Part shown: piece after piece, positions 36,710-47,114 of the stretch | Layout: each line of letters opens with the position of its first letter | Numbering within the stretch: position 1 is the first letter of the stretch | The notes under the pieces: generated by a model | Database searches by the model: none | The model's input: the letters and a program-made list of their open reading frames with translations, nothing else | What the model was told of the DNA's origin: nothing | Translations under genes and position numbers: made by a program | DNA from: Mycobacterium florentinum | GTDB lineage: Bacteria; Actinomycetota; Actinomycetes; Mycobacteriales; Mycobacteriaceae | Length of the DNA: 64,000 nucleotides | NCBI RefSeq assembly: GCF_010730355.1 | Contig: NZ_AP022576.1 | Location: 62,001-126,000 of the forward strand | Direction: 5' to 3'

Positions 36710-38476
36710 ATGCCGGCAACGCGGCAGTTCGTCGACAGCGCGGACGGTGTCCGCATCGCCGTCTACGAGGAAGGCAACCCCGGCGGTCCCACGGTCGTGC
36801 TGGTGCACGGCTGGCCCGATTCGCACGTGCTGTGGGACGGCGTCGTACCCCTGCTGGCCGAGCGGTTCCGGATCCTGCGCTATGACAACCGCGGCGTCGG
36901 GCTGTCGGCGGCGCCCAAGAAAGTCTCGGCGTACACGATGGCCCACTTCGCCGACGACTTCGCGGCGGTGACAAGCGAGCTGAGCCCGGGCCAGCCGGTG
37001 CACGTGCTGGCCCACGACTGGGGTTCGGTGGGTATCTGGGAGTACCTGAAACGGCCGGGCGCCGGTGACCGGGTCGCCTCGTTCACCTCGGTCTCCGGCC
37101 CGAGCCACGAGCAACTCGTCGAATACATCTTCAGCGGCCTGCGCACGCCGTGGCGCCCGCGCCGGTTTGCCCGCTCGATCAGTCAGGCGCTGCGGCTGAC
37201 CTACATGGCGTTCTTCTCGGTCCCGCTGCTGGCGCCGCTGTTGATCCGGGCGGCTTTCTCGGTCCGCGCGCTGCGGCGCAGCGTCGTCGATAACATTCCC
37301 GATGAGCAGATCCATCACTGCGCCAACATCGCCGCGGACGCGGCCAGCTCGGTTAAAACCTATCCCGCCAACTACTTTCGCTCATTCTCGGTGCGCGGCC
37401 AGCCCATCCACGTCATCGATGTGCCGGTGCAGCTGATCGTCAACACCCGCGACAAATACGTCCGGCCGTACGGCTACGACGAGACCGCGCGGTGGGTGCC
37501 GCGGCTGTGGCGGCGCGACATCCGGGCCGGTCACTTTTCGCCGATGTCGCACCCGCAGGTGATGGCGGCCGCGGTGCACGACTTCGCCGACATGACCGAG
37601 GGCAAAGCGCCCAGCCGCGCGCTGCTGCGCGCACAGGTGGGCCGTCCTCGCGGGGCGTTCGGCGACACCCTGGTGTCGGTCACCGGCGCCGGCAGCGGCA
37701 TCGGGCGCGCGACCGCCCACGCCTTCGCGCGCGAGGGCGCCGAGCTGGTCGTCAGCGACATCGACGAGGCCGCCGTCAAGGAGACCGCCGCCCAGATCGC
37801 CGCGCGGGGCGGGGTCGCGCACGCCTACGTGCTCGACGTGTCCGACACCGACGCGGTCGAGGCCTTCGCCGAGCGGGTCAGCACCGAACACGGCGTGCCG
37901 GACGTCGTGGTCAACAACGCCGGCATCGGGCAGACCGGCCAGTTCTTGGACACCCCCGCCGAACAGTTCGACCGGGTGCTCGACGTCAACCTCGGCGGCG
38001 TGGTGAACGGCAGCCGCGCGTTCGGGCGGCGCCTGGTCGAGCGCGGCACCGGCGGGCACATCGTCAACGTGTCGTCGATGGCGGCCTACGCCCCGTTGCA
38101 GTCGCTGAACGCCTACTGCACCTCCAAGGCGGCGACTTATATGTTCTCCGACTGCCTGCGCGCCGAACTCGACGCCGCCGACGTCGGGCTGACCACGATC
38201 TGCCCGGGTCTCATCGACACCAACATCATCAACGCCACCCGGTTCGACGCGCCTGCCGGCAAGCAGGACTCGCAGGTCGACGGCCGGCGAGGCCAGCTGG
38301 GCAAGATGTTCGCGCTGCGCCGCTACGGGCCTGACAAGGTCGCCGACGCGATCCTCTCGTCGGTCCAGAAGAACAAGCCGATCCGCCCGGTAGCGCCGGA
38401 AGCCTATGCGCTGTACGGAGTTTCGCGCCTGCTGCCGCAGGCGCTGCGCAGCACCGCGCGCTTCCGGGTGATCTAA
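36710..38476 (+). CDS. ephD: EphD: epoxide hydrolase-like domain fused to short-chain dehydrogenase
   Basis: This 588-aa two-domain protein has residues 1 to about 300 as an alpha/beta hydrolase with HGWPDSH (oxyanion), nucleophile Asp103 (LAHDWGS) and His275 (RAGHFSP). Residues from about 320 form an SDR with TGAGSGIG, NNAGIG, and Tyr469/Lys473 in the YCTSK active site. In M. tuberculosis EphD takes part in mycolic-acid maturation (epoxymycolate metabolism). No signal peptide. The start ATG is the one beginning MPATRQFVDSADGV; the frame stays open upstream. Divergent from dlaT. Confidence 0.93.
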   Translation: MPATRQFVDSADGVRIAVYEEGNPGGPTVVLVHGWPDSHVLWDGVVPLLAERFRILRYDNRGVGLSAAPKKVSAYTMAHFADDFAAVTSELSPGQPVHVLAHDWGSVGIWEYLKRPGAGDRVASFTSVSGPSHEQLVEYIFSGLRTPWRPRRFARSISQALRLTYMAFFSVPLLAPLLIRAAFSVRALRRSVVDNIPDEQIHHCANIAADAASSVKTYPANYFRSFSVRGQPIHVIDVPVQLIVNTRDKYVRPYGYDETARWVPRLWRRDIRAGHFSPMSHPQVMAAAVHDFADMTEGKAPSRALLRAQVGRPRGAFGDTLVSVTGAGSGIGRATAHAFAREGAELVVSDIDEAAVKETAAQIAARGGVAHAYVLDVSDTDAVEAFAERVSTEHGVPDVVVNNAGIGQTGQFLDTPAEQFDRVLDVNLGGVVNGSRAFGRRLVERGTGGHIVNVSSMAAYAPLQSLNAYCTSKAATYMFSDCLRAELDAADVGLTTICPGLIDTNIINATRFDAPAGKQDSQVDGRRGQLGKMFALRRYGPDKVADAILSSVQKNKPIRPVAPEAYALYGVSRLLPQALRSTARFRVI

Positions 38477-38483
38477 AGTCGGC

Positions 38484-38819
38484 TCAGTCCACGAGTGCCG
38501 GTTGCCGCCGCACCAACAGCGCGCCGGCGATCCCGATCGTCCCGACGAATGCCAGGGGCACCGTCCAGATGCGCCGGTTCGTCACCGACGACTGGCAGAG
38601 CACCCCGTAATCGGTGCGTGGAACGAATTGGTGAACGATCGGCATGCGTGCCGCACCCTGGTCGGTTGCGCGCGCCGCGGCCGACTCATCGGTGGCGACG
38701 GCGTTTCCACACCCGATCGATTCGCCGCCGTCGGACACCGATACCGGCACCAACAACCCGATGACGCCGGCCAGCAAAATCGCGGCGCACGCCGCAATGA
38801 TCATCCATCGTGAGAACAC
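38484..38819 (-). CDS. Small membrane protein of unknown function
   Basis: This 111-aa protein with a GTG start behind GGGGGAAATT has two predicted helices, about residues 7-29 and 84-103, and a loop with Cys37 and Cys75 that could pair outside the membrane. Not recognised. It lies between ephD (convergent, 7 bp) and pepB on the other side. Confidence 0.6.
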   Translation of the reverse strand: MFSRWMIIAACAAILLAGVIGLLVPVSVSDGGESIGCGNAVATDESAAARATDQGAARMPIVHQFVPRTDYGVLCQSSVTNRRIWTVPLAFVGTIGIAGALLVRRQPALVD

Positions 38820-38884
38820 AATTTCCCCCTGTGTCGAGAACAGACAGGGGAGGTTAGCCGCGTGAACGGTCGTTCAAACCTGGC

Positions 38885-40432
38885 TCAGCCGTTTTCTGCG
38901 ATGTCTTCCAGCACCGCGAACATCGTCCGCGTCGGCACGCCGGTGGAGCCCTTGGGCGAGTAGCCCCACGGGCTGCCGGTGTTGAAGGCCGGGCCGGCCA
39001 CATCGATGTGCGCCCAATCCACGCCATCGGCGACGAACTCGCGCAGGAACACCCCGGCCACCAGCATGCCGGCGAAGCGCTGGCCGCTGATGTTGGACAG
39101 GTCGGCGACCGTGGACTTCAGGTCGTCCTTGAGTTCGTCCGGCAGCGGCATCGGCCAGCCGTTTTCGCCCACCCGCTGCGAGATCGCGGCGACCCGGTCG
39201 CGGAACTCTTCGCTGCCCATCACGCCGGGGATGCGGGCGCCCAGCGCGACTGTCTGGGCACCGGTCAGCGTGGACGTCTCGATCAGATAGTCGGGCTTGT
39301 CCTCGCACGCCCGCACGATGGCGTCGGCCAGGATGAGCCGGCCCTCGGCGTCGGTGTTCTGCACCTCGACCGTGATTCCGCCGTACTGGGTCAGCACGTC
39401 GCCCGGGCGCTGCGCCGTCGCCGACGGCATGTTCTCGGCCATCGGCACGGTGGCGATCACGTCGATCGGCAGCTCGAGCTGAGCGGCCAGCGCGACGGTC
39501 GCGATCACCGCGGCGGCACCGCCCATGTCCGAGGTCATGTGATGCATCGAGGCAGCGGGCTTGATCGAGATGCCGCCGGTGTCGAACGTGACGCCCTTGC
39601 CGACCAGCGCCACCTTCTTGGCCTGCTTCGGCTTCTTGGCCAGCTTCGAACCGCGGTGGATCAACCGGACCAGCCGCGGGGGCCGCGACGAGCCCTGCCC
39701 GACGCCGACAATGCCTCCGTAGCCGCCTTTTTGCAGCGCCTTGTCGTCGAGCACCTCGACCTCAAGGCCGACGGACTCGCCCAAAGCCCGTGCGCGCTTG
39801 GCAAATTCGGCAGGGAACAAGGCATTGGGCGGGGTGTTGACGAAGTCGCGCGCGGTGGCGACCGCGGTCGCGACGGCCGCACCGTGCGCGGCCTGCTTCT
39901 TGGCCTCTTTCGATGTCGTGAGCACGGTGATCTTGCTCAGCCCTTTGTCTTTGGGTGCGGTCTTCTCGCTGCGGAACGCGGTGAACCGGTAGCCGCCCAG
40001 GATCAGTCCCTCGACCGCGGCGGACGCGACGTCCTCGCCGGGCAGCTCGGTCAGCGTGGTGATCACCGCTTCGGCCTTGCCGAGTGAGCGCGCGGCCACC
40101 CCGGCGGCGCGGCGGATGACGTCGGCGGACCACTCGGACTGCGGCTTGCCCAGACCGATCGTTAGCACGCTGGCCACCGGAAGCGACGGCACCACCAGCC
40201 GGTGCACCTGCTCGGTACCGCCGGTGGCCTCCAATGCCCGCAGGCCGGTCAGGATCTCGGCGACAGTCTCCTCGGACAGGAATGCCTCGACGGCTACAAC
40301 GGACGCGCCCGGCCGCTCGTCGTCACCGGTCGAGACGACCGGCACGACCAATACCGATGAACCCACGCCACGCTTGGGCAGCGTCGCGGCGACAGTGACA
40401 GCAGGAGCCTGGTAACCCGGTTCGATACTCAC
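38885..40432 (-). CDS. pepB: Leucyl aminopeptidase (M17)
   Basis: PepB (515 aa) is a dinuclear metal aminopeptidase that removes N-terminal residues from peptides. The M17 signature [12 protein letters not shown] gives metal ligands and the bicarbonate-binding Arg. [16 protein letters not shown] carries the catalytic Lys and first Asp, and SDMGGAAAV follows. Same length as the tuberculosis enzyme and no signal peptide. Next to the adenylyl cyclase gene (39 bp) on the same strand. Confidence 0.96.
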   Translation of the reverse strand: MSIEPGYQAPAVTVAATLPKRGVGSSVLVVPVVSTGDDERPGASVVAVEAFLSEETVAEILTGLRALEATGGTEQVHRLVVPSLPVASVLTIGLGKPQSEWSADVIRRAAGVAARSLGKAEAVITTLTELPGEDVASAAVEGLILGGYRFTAFRSEKTAPKDKGLSKITVLTTSKEAKKQAAHGAAVATAVATARDFVNTPPNALFPAEFAKRARALGESVGLEVEVLDDKALQKGGYGGIVGVGQGSSRPPRLVRLIHRGSKLAKKPKQAKKVALVGKGVTFDTGGISIKPAASMHHMTSDMGGAAAVIATVALAAQLELPIDVIATVPMAENMPSATAQRPGDVLTQYGGITVEVQNTDAEGRLILADAIVRACEDKPDYLIETSTLTGAQTVALGARIPGVMGSEEFRDRVAAISQRVGENGWPMPLPDELKDDLKSTVADLSNISGQRFAGMLVAGVFLREFVADGVDWAHIDVAGPAFNTGSPWGYSPKGSTGVPTRTMFAVLEDIAENG

Positions 40433-40471
40433 GCGTAAATACCCTAGTCACCGGCGTGCGGCCTGGGTTGG

Positions 40472-41557
40472 CTACGTCCCCGTGTGCAGGTCGAACGCGG
40501 TGACCGGGGCGTCAAAACCCTTGAGCTTCAACGGGCCTTGAGCGACCGCGGGCCGATCGGGCAACGCGTCACGCAGCTCCGACGAGGCCAGGATCTGCTC
40601 TGGCGCCGCGGCGGCCACGAGGCGGGCGGCCAGGTTGACCGGGTTGCCGAAATAGTCGCCATTGATGGCCACGACCGCGCCGAAGGCAAGGCCGGCGCGG
40701 ACTTGCAGGCCCTCCTCGCGCGCTTTGGGGTGCTCGACGAGATGAACCGCCGCCTGCAGCAGCGCCTCGGGCGCCGAACTGACCCACATCACCTCGTCGC
40801 CGATGAACTTCACCACCCGGCCGCCGTCGGCGTGCACCACGTCGGACACCGTGCCGGCGAACTCGTTGAGCAGATGCGACAACTGCGCCGGCGTCAGCGC
40901 CTGAGTCAACGCGGTGAAGCCGGACAGGTCCGCAAAACCCACACCGCACACCACGGCCGACGACGTGTCGCGCAGGACGCCCTCGAAGTGCGTCCGAGCG
41001 CTGGTCAGATGATGGCGGTGCACGATGTCGATCAGCGTCCCGAGCCGGGGGACGAACTCGGCGACCGAGCGGTACGCCTGAGCGGTGGCGAGCTCGTCGT
41101 GAGTGTGGTCCATCTGGATGTCCGGCGTCCCGGAGCGAATCATCGTCGACTCGGCCTCAGCGAGCCGGGCCATCGCGGCTCCCAGTACCCGCAGCAGGCC
41201 GAAGGCGCCGTCCTGTCCGACCACCGTCCTGACCGCGAGCCAGGTGGCCAGGGCGTCGACGTCGGCCTGGCTCAGCACCGGAATATCGGGACCGGCGGCG
41301 GTCAGGCCGAGCAAAGCCCAGGCGCGGGCGACCTCCTCGGGCGCGACCCCGAGCTGCTCGGCGGCGGTCGCGAACGTGTAGATCGGCCGGCCCGACCACG
41401 ACAGCACATCGCCGGCCAGGCCGAAGAGCCGGCCGCGGCGTTCGGCCTGCACCATCTCGTCGACCGTGAAGCCGAGGTCGTCCAGATACTTGATCAGGTC
41501 GGCCCGGTCGCGTGGGTTGGCGATTCCGGCGGCCTCCAGCTCATCGAAATCGAACAC
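40472..41557 (-). CDS. Class III adenylyl cyclase (Rv2212 type)
   Basis: This 361-aa soluble cyclase makes cAMP from ATP. The N-terminal half (1-170) is the helical regulatory region found in Rv2212, which senses pH or fatty acids. The cyclase domain spans about 180-360 with metal-binding Asp210 (GFADLSGF) and Asp254 (KFIGDEVMW), and [10 protein letters not shown] carries the Asn-x3-Arg transition-state pair. All key residues are present. It is divergent from gcvT; the starts are only 44 bp apart. Confidence 0.93.
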   Translation of the reverse strand: MFDFDELEAAGIANPRDRADLIKYLDDLGFTVDEMVQAERRGRLFGLAGDVLSWSGRPIYTFATAAEQLGVAPEEVARAWALLGLTAAGPDIPVLSQADVDALATWLAVRTVVGQDGAFGLLRVLGAAMARLAEAESTMIRSGTPDIQMDHTHDELATAQAYRSVAEFVPRLGTLIDIVHRHHLTSARTHFEGVLRDTSSAVVCGVGFADLSGFTALTQALTPAQLSHLLNEFAGTVSDVVHADGGRVVKFIGDEVMWVSSAPEALLQAAVHLVEHPKAREEGLQVRAGLAFGAVVAINGDYFGNPVNLAARLVAAAAPEQILASSELRDALPDRPAVAQGPLKLKGFDAPVTAFDLHTGT

Positions 41558-41587
41558 CTACCCAAGTGTGCCAGCACCGGACGCGAT

Positions 41588-41593
41588 TAAGGT
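41588..41593 (+). promoter_or_regulatory. -10 box for a leaderless gcvT transcript
   Basis: TAAGGT fits TANNNT and ends 8 nt before the GTG at 41602. No Shine-Dalgarno precedes the GTG. Confidence 0.4.
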
Positions 41594-41601
41594 GGATCGT
41601 C

Positions 41602-42717
41602 GTGAGCGATGCGACGGAGCCCCTCAAAGGACCACTGGAAGATCGTCATCGCGAGTTGGGCGCCAGTTTTGCCGAATTCGGCGGCTGGCTGATGCCGGTT
41701 TCCTATGCGGGCACGGTCAGCGAGCACAACGCGACGCGAAATGCGGTGGGCCTGTTCGACGTCAGCCACCTCGGCAAGGCATTGGTCCGCGGTCCGGGTG
41801 CCGCGGCGTTCGTCAACTCCGCGCTGACCAACGATCTCGGCCGCATCGAGCCGGGCAAGGCGCAATACACGTTGTGCTGCACCGAATCCGGTGGCGTCAT
41901 CGACGACCTGATCGCCTATTACGTCAACGACGACGAGATCTTTCTGGTGCCCAACGCCGCCAACACCGCCGCGGTGGTCGAGGCGCTGCAGGCCTCCCTA
42001 ACCGCAGCTGCGCCCGCCGGCCTGACGATCACCAACGAGCATCGCAACTACGCGGTGCTGGCGGTGCAGGGACCGCGCTCGACCGACGTGCTGGCCGAGT
42101 TGGGGCTGCCGACCGACATGGATTACATGGCCTACGCCGACGCCTCCTTCTCGGGAGTGCCGGTGCGGGTCTGCCGAACCGGGTACACAGGCGAGCACGG
42201 CTACGAGCTGCTGCCGCGCTGGGACACCGCGGGCGTGGTGTTCGACGCGCTGGTGACGGCGGTGTCCAACGCGGGCGGCGAACCGGCCGGTCTGGGCGCC
42301 CGCGACACCCTGCGCACCGAGATGGGCTACCCGCTGCACGGGCACGAGCTGTCGCTCGACATCTCGCCGCTGCAGGCCCGATGCGGCTGGGCGATCGGCT
42401 GGAAGAAGGACACGTTCTTCGGCCGCGACGCGCTGCTGGCCGAGAAGGCGGCGGGGCCGCGACGGCTGCTGCGGGGTCTGCGGATGGTGGGCCGCGGCGT
42501 GTTGCGGCCCGGGCTGACGGTGCTTGCCGGGGATAAACCGGTCGGGCTCACCACATCCGGGACGTTTTCGCCGACGTTGCAGGCCGGCATCGCGCTGGCG
42601 CTGATCGACACCGATGCCGGTGTCGAAGACGGCCGGCAAGTCACCGTCGACGTGCGCGGCCGCGCCGCGGAGTGCGAGGTCGTACGCCCGCCGTTCGTCG
42701 AGCTGAAAACCCGCTAG
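41602..42717 (+). CDS. gcvT: Glycine cleavage system T protein (aminomethyltransferase)
   Basis: GcvT (371 aa) takes the aminomethyl group from lipoylated H protein and gives methylene-tetrahydrofolate and ammonia. The family blocks are [10 protein letters not shown] (here [11 protein letters not shown]), [18 protein letters not shown] with GVIDDLIAY, and [13 protein letters not shown]. The C-terminal barrel has GRDALLAEK and [14 protein letters not shown]. The GTG at 41602 gives a protein starting [15 protein letters not shown]. The longer open frame upstream overlaps the divergent cyclase and is not used. Confidence 0.96.
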   Translation: MSDATEPLKGPLEDRHRELGASFAEFGGWLMPVSYAGTVSEHNATRNAVGLFDVSHLGKALVRGPGAAAFVNSALTNDLGRIEPGKAQYTLCCTESGGVIDDLIAYYVNDDEIFLVPNAANTAAVVEALQASLTAAAPAGLTITNEHRNYAVLAVQGPRSTDVLAELGLPTDMDYMAYADASFSGVPVRVCRTGYTGEHGYELLPRWDTAGVVFDALVTAVSNAGGEPAGLGARDTLRTEMGYPLHGHELSLDISPLQARCGWAIGWKKDTFFGRDALLAEKAAGPRRLLRGLRMVGRGVLRPGLTVLAGDKPVGLTTSGTFSPTLQAGIALALIDTDAGVEDGRQVTVDVRGRAAECEVVRPPFVELKTR

Positions 42718-42760
42718 CCGCCGCCCGTTTACGCGGGAAAAACCCATTGGCACGCACATA

Positions 42761-42766
42761 TACAAT
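42761..42766 (+). promoter_or_regulatory. -10 box for a leaderless ilvE transcript
   Basis: TACAAT, part of TATACAAT, ends 6 nt before the ilvE ATG at 42773. No Shine-Dalgarno is present. Confidence 0.45.
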
Positions 42767-42772
42767 CGGCGC

Positions 42773-43879
42773 ATGACGAGCGGCCTTCTCGAGTTCACCG
42801 TTCAACGCGCGTCTAATCCCGCGAGTGGCGCAGAACGGGACTCCATCCTGGCCGACCCCGGTTTCGGCAAATTCTTCACCGACCACATGGTTTCGGTCGA
42901 CTACGACGAGGGCCAGGGCTGGCACAACGCGCGGGTTATTCCGTACGGCCCGATCCAGCTGGATCCGTCGGCGATCGTGCTGCACTACGCACAGGAAGTG
43001 TTCGAGGGACTCAAGGCTTACCGCTGGGCCGACGGCTCGGTGGTGTCATTTCGCCCGGACGCCAACGCCGCCCGGATGCGCGCGTCGGCCCGGCGGCTCG
43101 CGATCCCCGAGCTGCCCGAGGAGATCTTCCTCGAGTCCCTGCGCCAGCTCATCGCCGTGGACAACGCATGGGTGCCCAAGGCGGGCGGCGAAGAAGCGCT
43201 GTATCTGCGGCCTTTCGTCTTCGCGACCGAACCCGGGCTGGGAGTACGTCCCGCCAAGCGATACCGGTACCTGCTGATCGGTTCACCGGCGGGCGCGTAC
43301 TTCAAAAACGGCATCAACCCCGTCGACGTCTGGGTGTCAAAGGATTACGTGCGGGCCTGCCCCGGCGGTACCGGCGCGGCCAAGTTCGGCGGCAACTACG
43401 CCGCGTCGCTGGTGGCTCAGGCCGAGGCCGCGGAAAACGGGTGCGACCAAGTGGTTTGGCTCGACGCCGTCGAGCGCCGTTTCGTCGAAGAGATGGGCGG
43501 CATGAACCTGTTCTTCGTGTTCGGCAGCGGCGGTACCTCGCGGCTGGTCACCCCGGAGCTGTCCGGCTCGCTGCTGCCCGGCATCACGCGGGATTCGTTG
43601 CTGCAGTTGGCACTTGACGCCGGTTTCACCGTCGAAGAGCGCAAGATCGATATCGGCGAGTGGCAGAAGAAGGCCGCCGCGGGGGAGATCACCGAGGTAT
43701 TCGCCTGCGGCACAGCGGCTGTCATCACGCCGGTGGGTCGGGTCAAGCACGCCGACAGCGAGTTCACCATTGGCGACGGCCGGCCGGGTGAAGTGACGAT
43801 GGCGCTGCGCAACACGCTGACCCGCATTCAGCGCGGGACCTTCGCCGACACGCACGGCTGGATGACCCGGCTCGGCTAG
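42773..43879 (+). CDS. ilvE: Branched-chain amino acid aminotransferase
   Basis: IlvE (368 aa, fold type IV) interconverts valine, leucine and isoleucine with their oxo acids. The PLP lysine is Lys204 in [11 protein letters not shown]. The signature [12 protein letters not shown] follows and [10 protein letters not shown] is the phosphate-binding turn. Length and N-terminus equal the tuberculosis enzyme. Single gene, convergent with cobS behind a shared hairpin. Confidence 0.97.
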   Translation: MTSGLLEFTVQRASNPASGAERDSILADPGFGKFFTDHMVSVDYDEGQGWHNARVIPYGPIQLDPSAIVLHYAQEVFEGLKAYRWADGSVVSFRPDANAARMRASARRLAIPELPEEIFLESLRQLIAVDNAWVPKAGGEEALYLRPFVFATEPGLGVRPAKRYRYLLIGSPAGAYFKNGINPVDVWVSKDYVRACPGGTGAAKFGGNYAASLVAQAEAAENGCDQVVWLDAVERRFVEEMGGMNLFFVFGSGGTSRLVTPELSGSLLPGITRDSLLQLALDAGFTVEERKIDIGEWQKKAAAGEITEVFACGTAAVITPVGRVKHADSEFTIGDGRPGEVTMALRNTLTRIQRGTFADTHGWMTRLG

Positions 43880-43889
43880 GGCCTTCGGC

Positions 43890-43919
43890 CTCGAGTGTGC
43901 GGCCCACCGCGCACTCGGC
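43890..43919. terminator. Bidirectional hairpin between ilvE and cobS
   Basis: CGAGTGTGCGG (43892-43902) pairs with CCGCGCACTCG (43907-43917), with one G-U pair and a 4-nt loop, between the convergent stops at 43879 and 43933. No U run. Its arm includes the GAGTGTG motif seen in other intergenic spots of this window. Confidence 0.55.
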
Positions 43920-43932
43920 CTTAGCGTTTCGG

Positions 43933-44685
43933 CTAGTAGCGGACCAATGCCGCCAGCGTGACAGCGCTGACCGTCGTGGTCAGTTCGATTGCGGCGCCCA
44001 GCACGTCGCCACTGATCCCGCCGAAGCGGCGCACGCAGTGCCCGACCAACACCGCGGCGCAGCACAACGCCAACACCACGGCGGCCGGCCCTTGCCACGG
44101 TTGCGGGCCCGCCACCAGCGACACCCCGAGCAGCACCACGACGCAGCCGGCGACGATGCCGACGGGTTGCGTGCCGGCGACCTGGACGCCCAGTGCGCTA
44201 CCGTCGGCCGCCGGCACCGAGCGGCGGCAGGCCAGCACGGCACTCACCCGGCCCGCGGCGACCGCGACGACGATCGCGGCCAGCCCGTGTCGCCAGCCCG
44301 CGCCGAGTGCCGAAAATGCCAAGCCCTGCAACACGATCACCAGCACGACGGCCGCGACGCCGAAAGGTCCCGTTGTCCCGTCGCGCATCACCGCCAGTGC
44401 GCGCGGCGGCGGCCCGTAACAGCCCAGCCCGTCGGCGGTATCGGCGACACCGTCGATGTGCAGTCCCCGGGTCGCCAGCAAAAGCGCTGCCACCGCAAGC
44501 AATCCCGGCAGCGGGCTGGACACGCCGAAGGCCAGCGAGCCGCCCCAGGTGATGCCCGCGGCCACCGCTCCCAGCACCGCGCCGACCACCGGCAGCGCGG
44601 TCATGGCGCCGCGGCCCATCGGGGCCCGGCTCGGCACGGGCAACACCGTGGCGAATGCGAAAGCCGTTGCCAGCGAACGGATCAC
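43933..44685 (-). CDS. cobS: Cobalamin synthase (adenosylcobinamide-GDP ribazoletransferase)
   Basis: CobS (250 aa) is a membrane enzyme that joins adenosylcobinamide-GDP with alpha-ribazole. Several hydrophobic helices surround the conserved [11 protein letters not shown] and RDGTTGPFG motifs, which bind metal and substrate. The GTG at 44685 makes a GTGA overlap with the cobT stop; a longer upstream frame lies inside cobT and is not used. Confidence 0.93.
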   Translation of the reverse strand: MIRSLATAFAFATVLPVPSRAPMGRGAMTALPVVGAVLGAVAAGITWGGSLAFGVSSPLPGLLAVAALLLATRGLHIDGVADTADGLGCYGPPPRALAVMRDGTTGPFGVAAVVLVIVLQGLAFSALGAGWRHGLAAIVVAVAAGRVSAVLACRRSVPAADGSALGVQVAGTQPVGIVAGCVVVLLGVSLVAGPQPWQGPAAVVLALCCAAVLVGHCVRRFGGISGDVLGAAIELTTTVSAVTLAALVRY

Positions 44686-45743
44686 GGCGAAGGCATGGTG
44701 TCGTCGGGCTGGTTGGACACACCGGCCTCGGTGAACGTCGCCATCGACGACAGCGTGGCCACCGCCGCGCGCAGCACCGGCACGGCCAGCGCCGCGCCGC
44801 TGCCTTCGCCCAGCCGCATTCGCAGGTCCAGGATCGGGTCCAGCTCGAGCGCCTTCAGGGCGAGCGCATGACCCGGCTCGGTGGATCGGTGCCCCGCCTG
44901 CCACCACTGCCGCGCACCCGGCGCCAGGCGCTCGGCGACCAGGGCGGCGGCCGTCACCGCCATGCCGTCGAGCAGCAGCGGGGTGCGCCGCACCGCGGCC
45001 TGCGCGCAAAAGCCGGCCATCGCGGCCAGATCAGCGCCGCCGCACGAGCGCAACAGCGCGACCGGGTCCGGCAGCACCGGCCGGGTCCGGAACAACGCGT
45101 CGCGGACCGCGGCCGTCTTACGGGCCCAGCCGGCGTCGTCAATGCCGGATCCGAAGCCGACCACCGCGACCGGCTCGGCGTTCGTCAGCGCCGCCACCAG
45201 AACCGCTGCGGCGGTGGTGTTTCCGATGCCCAGGTCGCCGACGATCAGCAGGTCGGCGCCCGCGTCGACCTCTTCGTCGGCGATGCGCCGGCCCGCCGCG
45301 ATCGCGCGGGCGGTCTCCTCGTCGGTCAGCGCGTCGTGGCTGGCGATGTCGCCGCTGGCGCGGCGCACCTTGTGGGCGCCGATCTCCTCCGAGAGCGGCT
45401 CGGCGTCCACCGCCACATCGGCGACGCGCACCGTCGCGTCCGCGATCGCCGCCAGCGTGTTGATCGCGGCCCCACCGGCGTCGATGTTGGCGACCATCTG
45501 CGCGGTCACTTCCGGCGGGTAGGCCGACACCCCGGATTTGGCGACGCCGTGATCGCCGGCGAACACCACCACCCGGGCACGCGCGAATTGCTTTGGCGGG
45601 CAATGCCCCTGGCACGAGGCGATCCACACGGACAGGTCCTCGAGACGGCCCAGCGCGCCACTCGGCTTGGTCAGGGTGTCCTGGCGGGCGCGGGCGGCCG
45701 CGGCGGCGTCCGGGTCGGGCGAGACGATCGGCGCGAATTCCAT
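44682..45743 (-). CDS. cobT: Nicotinate-nucleotide:dimethylbenzimidazole phosphoribosyltransferase
   Basis: CobT (353 aa) activates the lower-ligand base to alpha-ribazole phosphate. [12 protein letters not shown] opens the fold, [20 protein letters not shown] and [12 protein letters not shown] are the substrate loops, and GEGSGA near the C-terminus carries the catalytic Glu. The ATG at 45743 is the start, sharing one base with the cobU stop (TAATG). The open frame further up covers cobU in another phase. Confidence 0.94.
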   Translation of the reverse strand: MEFAPIVSPDPDAAAAARARQDTLTKPSGALGRLEDLSVWIASCQGHCPPKQFARARVVVFAGDHGVAKSGVSAYPPEVTAQMVANIDAGGAAINTLAAIADATVRVADVAVDAEPLSEEIGAHKVRRASGDIASHDALTDEETARAIAAGRRIADEEVDAGADLLIVGDLGIGNTTAAAVLVAALTNAEPVAVVGFGSGIDDAGWARKTAAVRDALFRTRPVLPDPVALLRSCGGADLAAMAGFCAQAAVRRTPLLLDGMAVTAAALVAERLAPGARQWWQAGHRSTEPGHALALKALELDPILDLRMRLGEGSGAALAVPVLRAAVATLSSMATFTEAGVSNQPDDTMPSP

Positions 45744-46279
45744 TATTTCCCTGACGATTTGATTGATACCGGCTGACCGGCCACCACCAGCACCACCCGC
45801 TCGCACAATGCCGCGACGCGCTGGTTCAGGGAGCCCAGCTCGTCGGTGAACCGGCGGCCGGCCGCGGTGGCGGGAACCACGGTCAACCCGACCTCGGGGC
45901 TGACGAGCATCAGTGTGGATTCGAACGCACCGACGGCGCCGAGCATCTCGTCGACCGGGGTGGCCACCGACCCGTTCTCCCATGCTTGGTGGCGATTCAG
46001 CGTTGCCGTCAGCCAGATGCCGAGGTCGTCGACAAGGGTCGGGGTATCCGGCGACTGGCGCAATTCGGTGGTGATGTCGCAGGTTTCGACTGTCGACCAG
46101 TGCGCGGGCCGGCGGTCGCGGTGCTTGGCGATGCGGTCTGCCCAGTCCGCATCGTCTGGGCAGCTCGGCCCGGGGGCCAGGTAACGAACCGCCCGGCCCG
46201 GTGGTACCGATGCGGCAATGGCCTGTTCGGCCCACTCGGATTTGCCCGACCTGATCCCGCCGAGCACCAGGGTGCGCAC
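45743..46279 (-). CDS. cobU: Adenosylcobinamide kinase / guanylyltransferase
   Basis: CobU (178 aa) phosphorylates adenosylcobinamide and adds [11 protein letters not shown] is the P-loop (residues 7-14), followed by YLAPGP and the [12 protein letters not shown] block with the guanylylated His, then [10 protein letters not shown] prefer the GTG at 46279, which starts MRTLVLGG as in relatives; a TTG at 46303 would add 8 residues. Adjacent to cobT and cobS, so the three lower-ligand steps are in one operon. Confidence 0.9.
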   Translation of the reverse strand: MRTLVLGGIRSGKSEWAEQAIAASVPPGRAVRYLAPGPSCPDDADWADRIAKHRDRRPAHWSTVETCDITTELRQSPDTPTLVDDLGIWLTATLNRHQAWENGSVATPVDEMLGAVGAFESTLMLVSPEVGLTVVPATAAGRRFTDELGSLNQRVAALCERVVLVVAGQPVSIKSSGK

Positions 46280-46306
46280 TGGGGTCAGACGGCTTTCCGG
46301 CAACGT

Positions 46307-46993
46307 CTAATCGACACTGCTGCCGCGCTGGACTTGTGGCCGGGGTGCCCGCATCCGGCGCATCTGGGAAGCCCGGCCAGCAGCGTAAAGGCCTAGCTTC
46401 CAACGGCTTTCGGTGTTGCTCGGGAACTTCGCGTCGACCAGCCTGCTGACCTTGCGGCCCAGGACCACGCCGTCGATGGCCATGATCGCGGTGATCAGCA
46501 GCATCGCGGGCGAGATGAACAGCTGCAGCTGCGGAACGGCGAACATGACGAACAGCAGCGCCAGGGTCGACGGCATGAACAGGCCCAGCACGTTGCGTCG
46601 GGAATCAACCACGTCGCGCACGTAGCGGCGGATCGGACCCTGGTCGCGCGGCAGCAGGTACGCCTCTTCGCCGGCCATCATGCGTTCGCGGCGGTCTGTC
46701 ATCCGGGCCCGGCCGGCGGTGCGCTCGGCCTTGCGCTCCTCGCGGCTGAGTTTCGGGCCGGCCAGCGTTTTGCGGCGAGCCCGCGCCTCGGCGGCCGTCT
46801 TGGGCGCCGGGGCCACGGGGCCCTTCTTGGCGTTGCGACGCGCGGCTTCGCGCTTGGGTGTGGGCCGGCCCTTGGGGTCGGTTCGGCGTGTCCCGCGAGA
46901 CGCGGCGTCCAAGGCGGCGTCGTCCACAGTCGGTGTCACGAGGTCACCATCCGGGACTTCCGCATGGGTTTTCTTACGGCCCAACAACTTCAC
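46307..46993 (-). CDS. DUF3043 membrane protein (Rv2206 type)
   Basis: This 228-aa protein has a basic, Ala/Lys/Arg-rich cytosolic N-terminal half (to about 130) containing [19 protein letters not shown], and two transmembrane helices (about 137-155 and 160-178). A basic tail follows. Start GTG (MKLLGRKK). Function unknown. It precedes cobU on the same strand with 27 bp between. Confidence 0.85.
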   Translation of the reverse strand: MKLLGRKKTHAEVPDGDLVTPTVDDAALDAASRGTRRTDPKGRPTPKREAARRNAKKGPVAPAPKTAAEARARRKTLAGPKLSREERKAERTAGRARMTDRRERMMAGEEAYLLPRDQGPIRRYVRDVVDSRRNVLGLFMPSTLALLFVMFAVPQLQLFISPAMLLITAIMAIDGVVLGRKVSRLVDAKFPSNTESRWKLGLYAAGRASQMRRMRAPRPQVQRGSSVD

Positions 46994-47082
46994 AACCGCC
47001 AGGTTACTTCGCGCCCGGCCGGGTTCGGCGAATGGCCCCGTCAGGCATCGCGATAGCTCTGCGGCCGCACGATACTTAGACC

Positions 47083-47088
47083 TACCCT
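47083..47088 (+). promoter_or_regulatory. -10 box upstream of a leaderless micro-ORF
   Basis: TACCCT fits TANNNT and ends 8 nt before ATG 47097, so the transcript probably starts at that codon. Confidence 0.35.
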
Positions 47089-47096
47089 TATCAGTG

Positions 47097-47114
47097 ATGA
47101 ACGGCTACGGGTGA
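47097..47114 (+). CDS. Five-codon micro-ORF ending in a TGATG junction
   Basis: Reads MNGYG and stop. Its TGA shares a base with the ATG at 47114 of the glycerate kinase gene. It is one of two such arrangements in the window (the other is at 29986). It probably delivers ribosomes to the main start by re-initiation; it may be chance. Confidence 0.3.
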   Translation: MNGYG

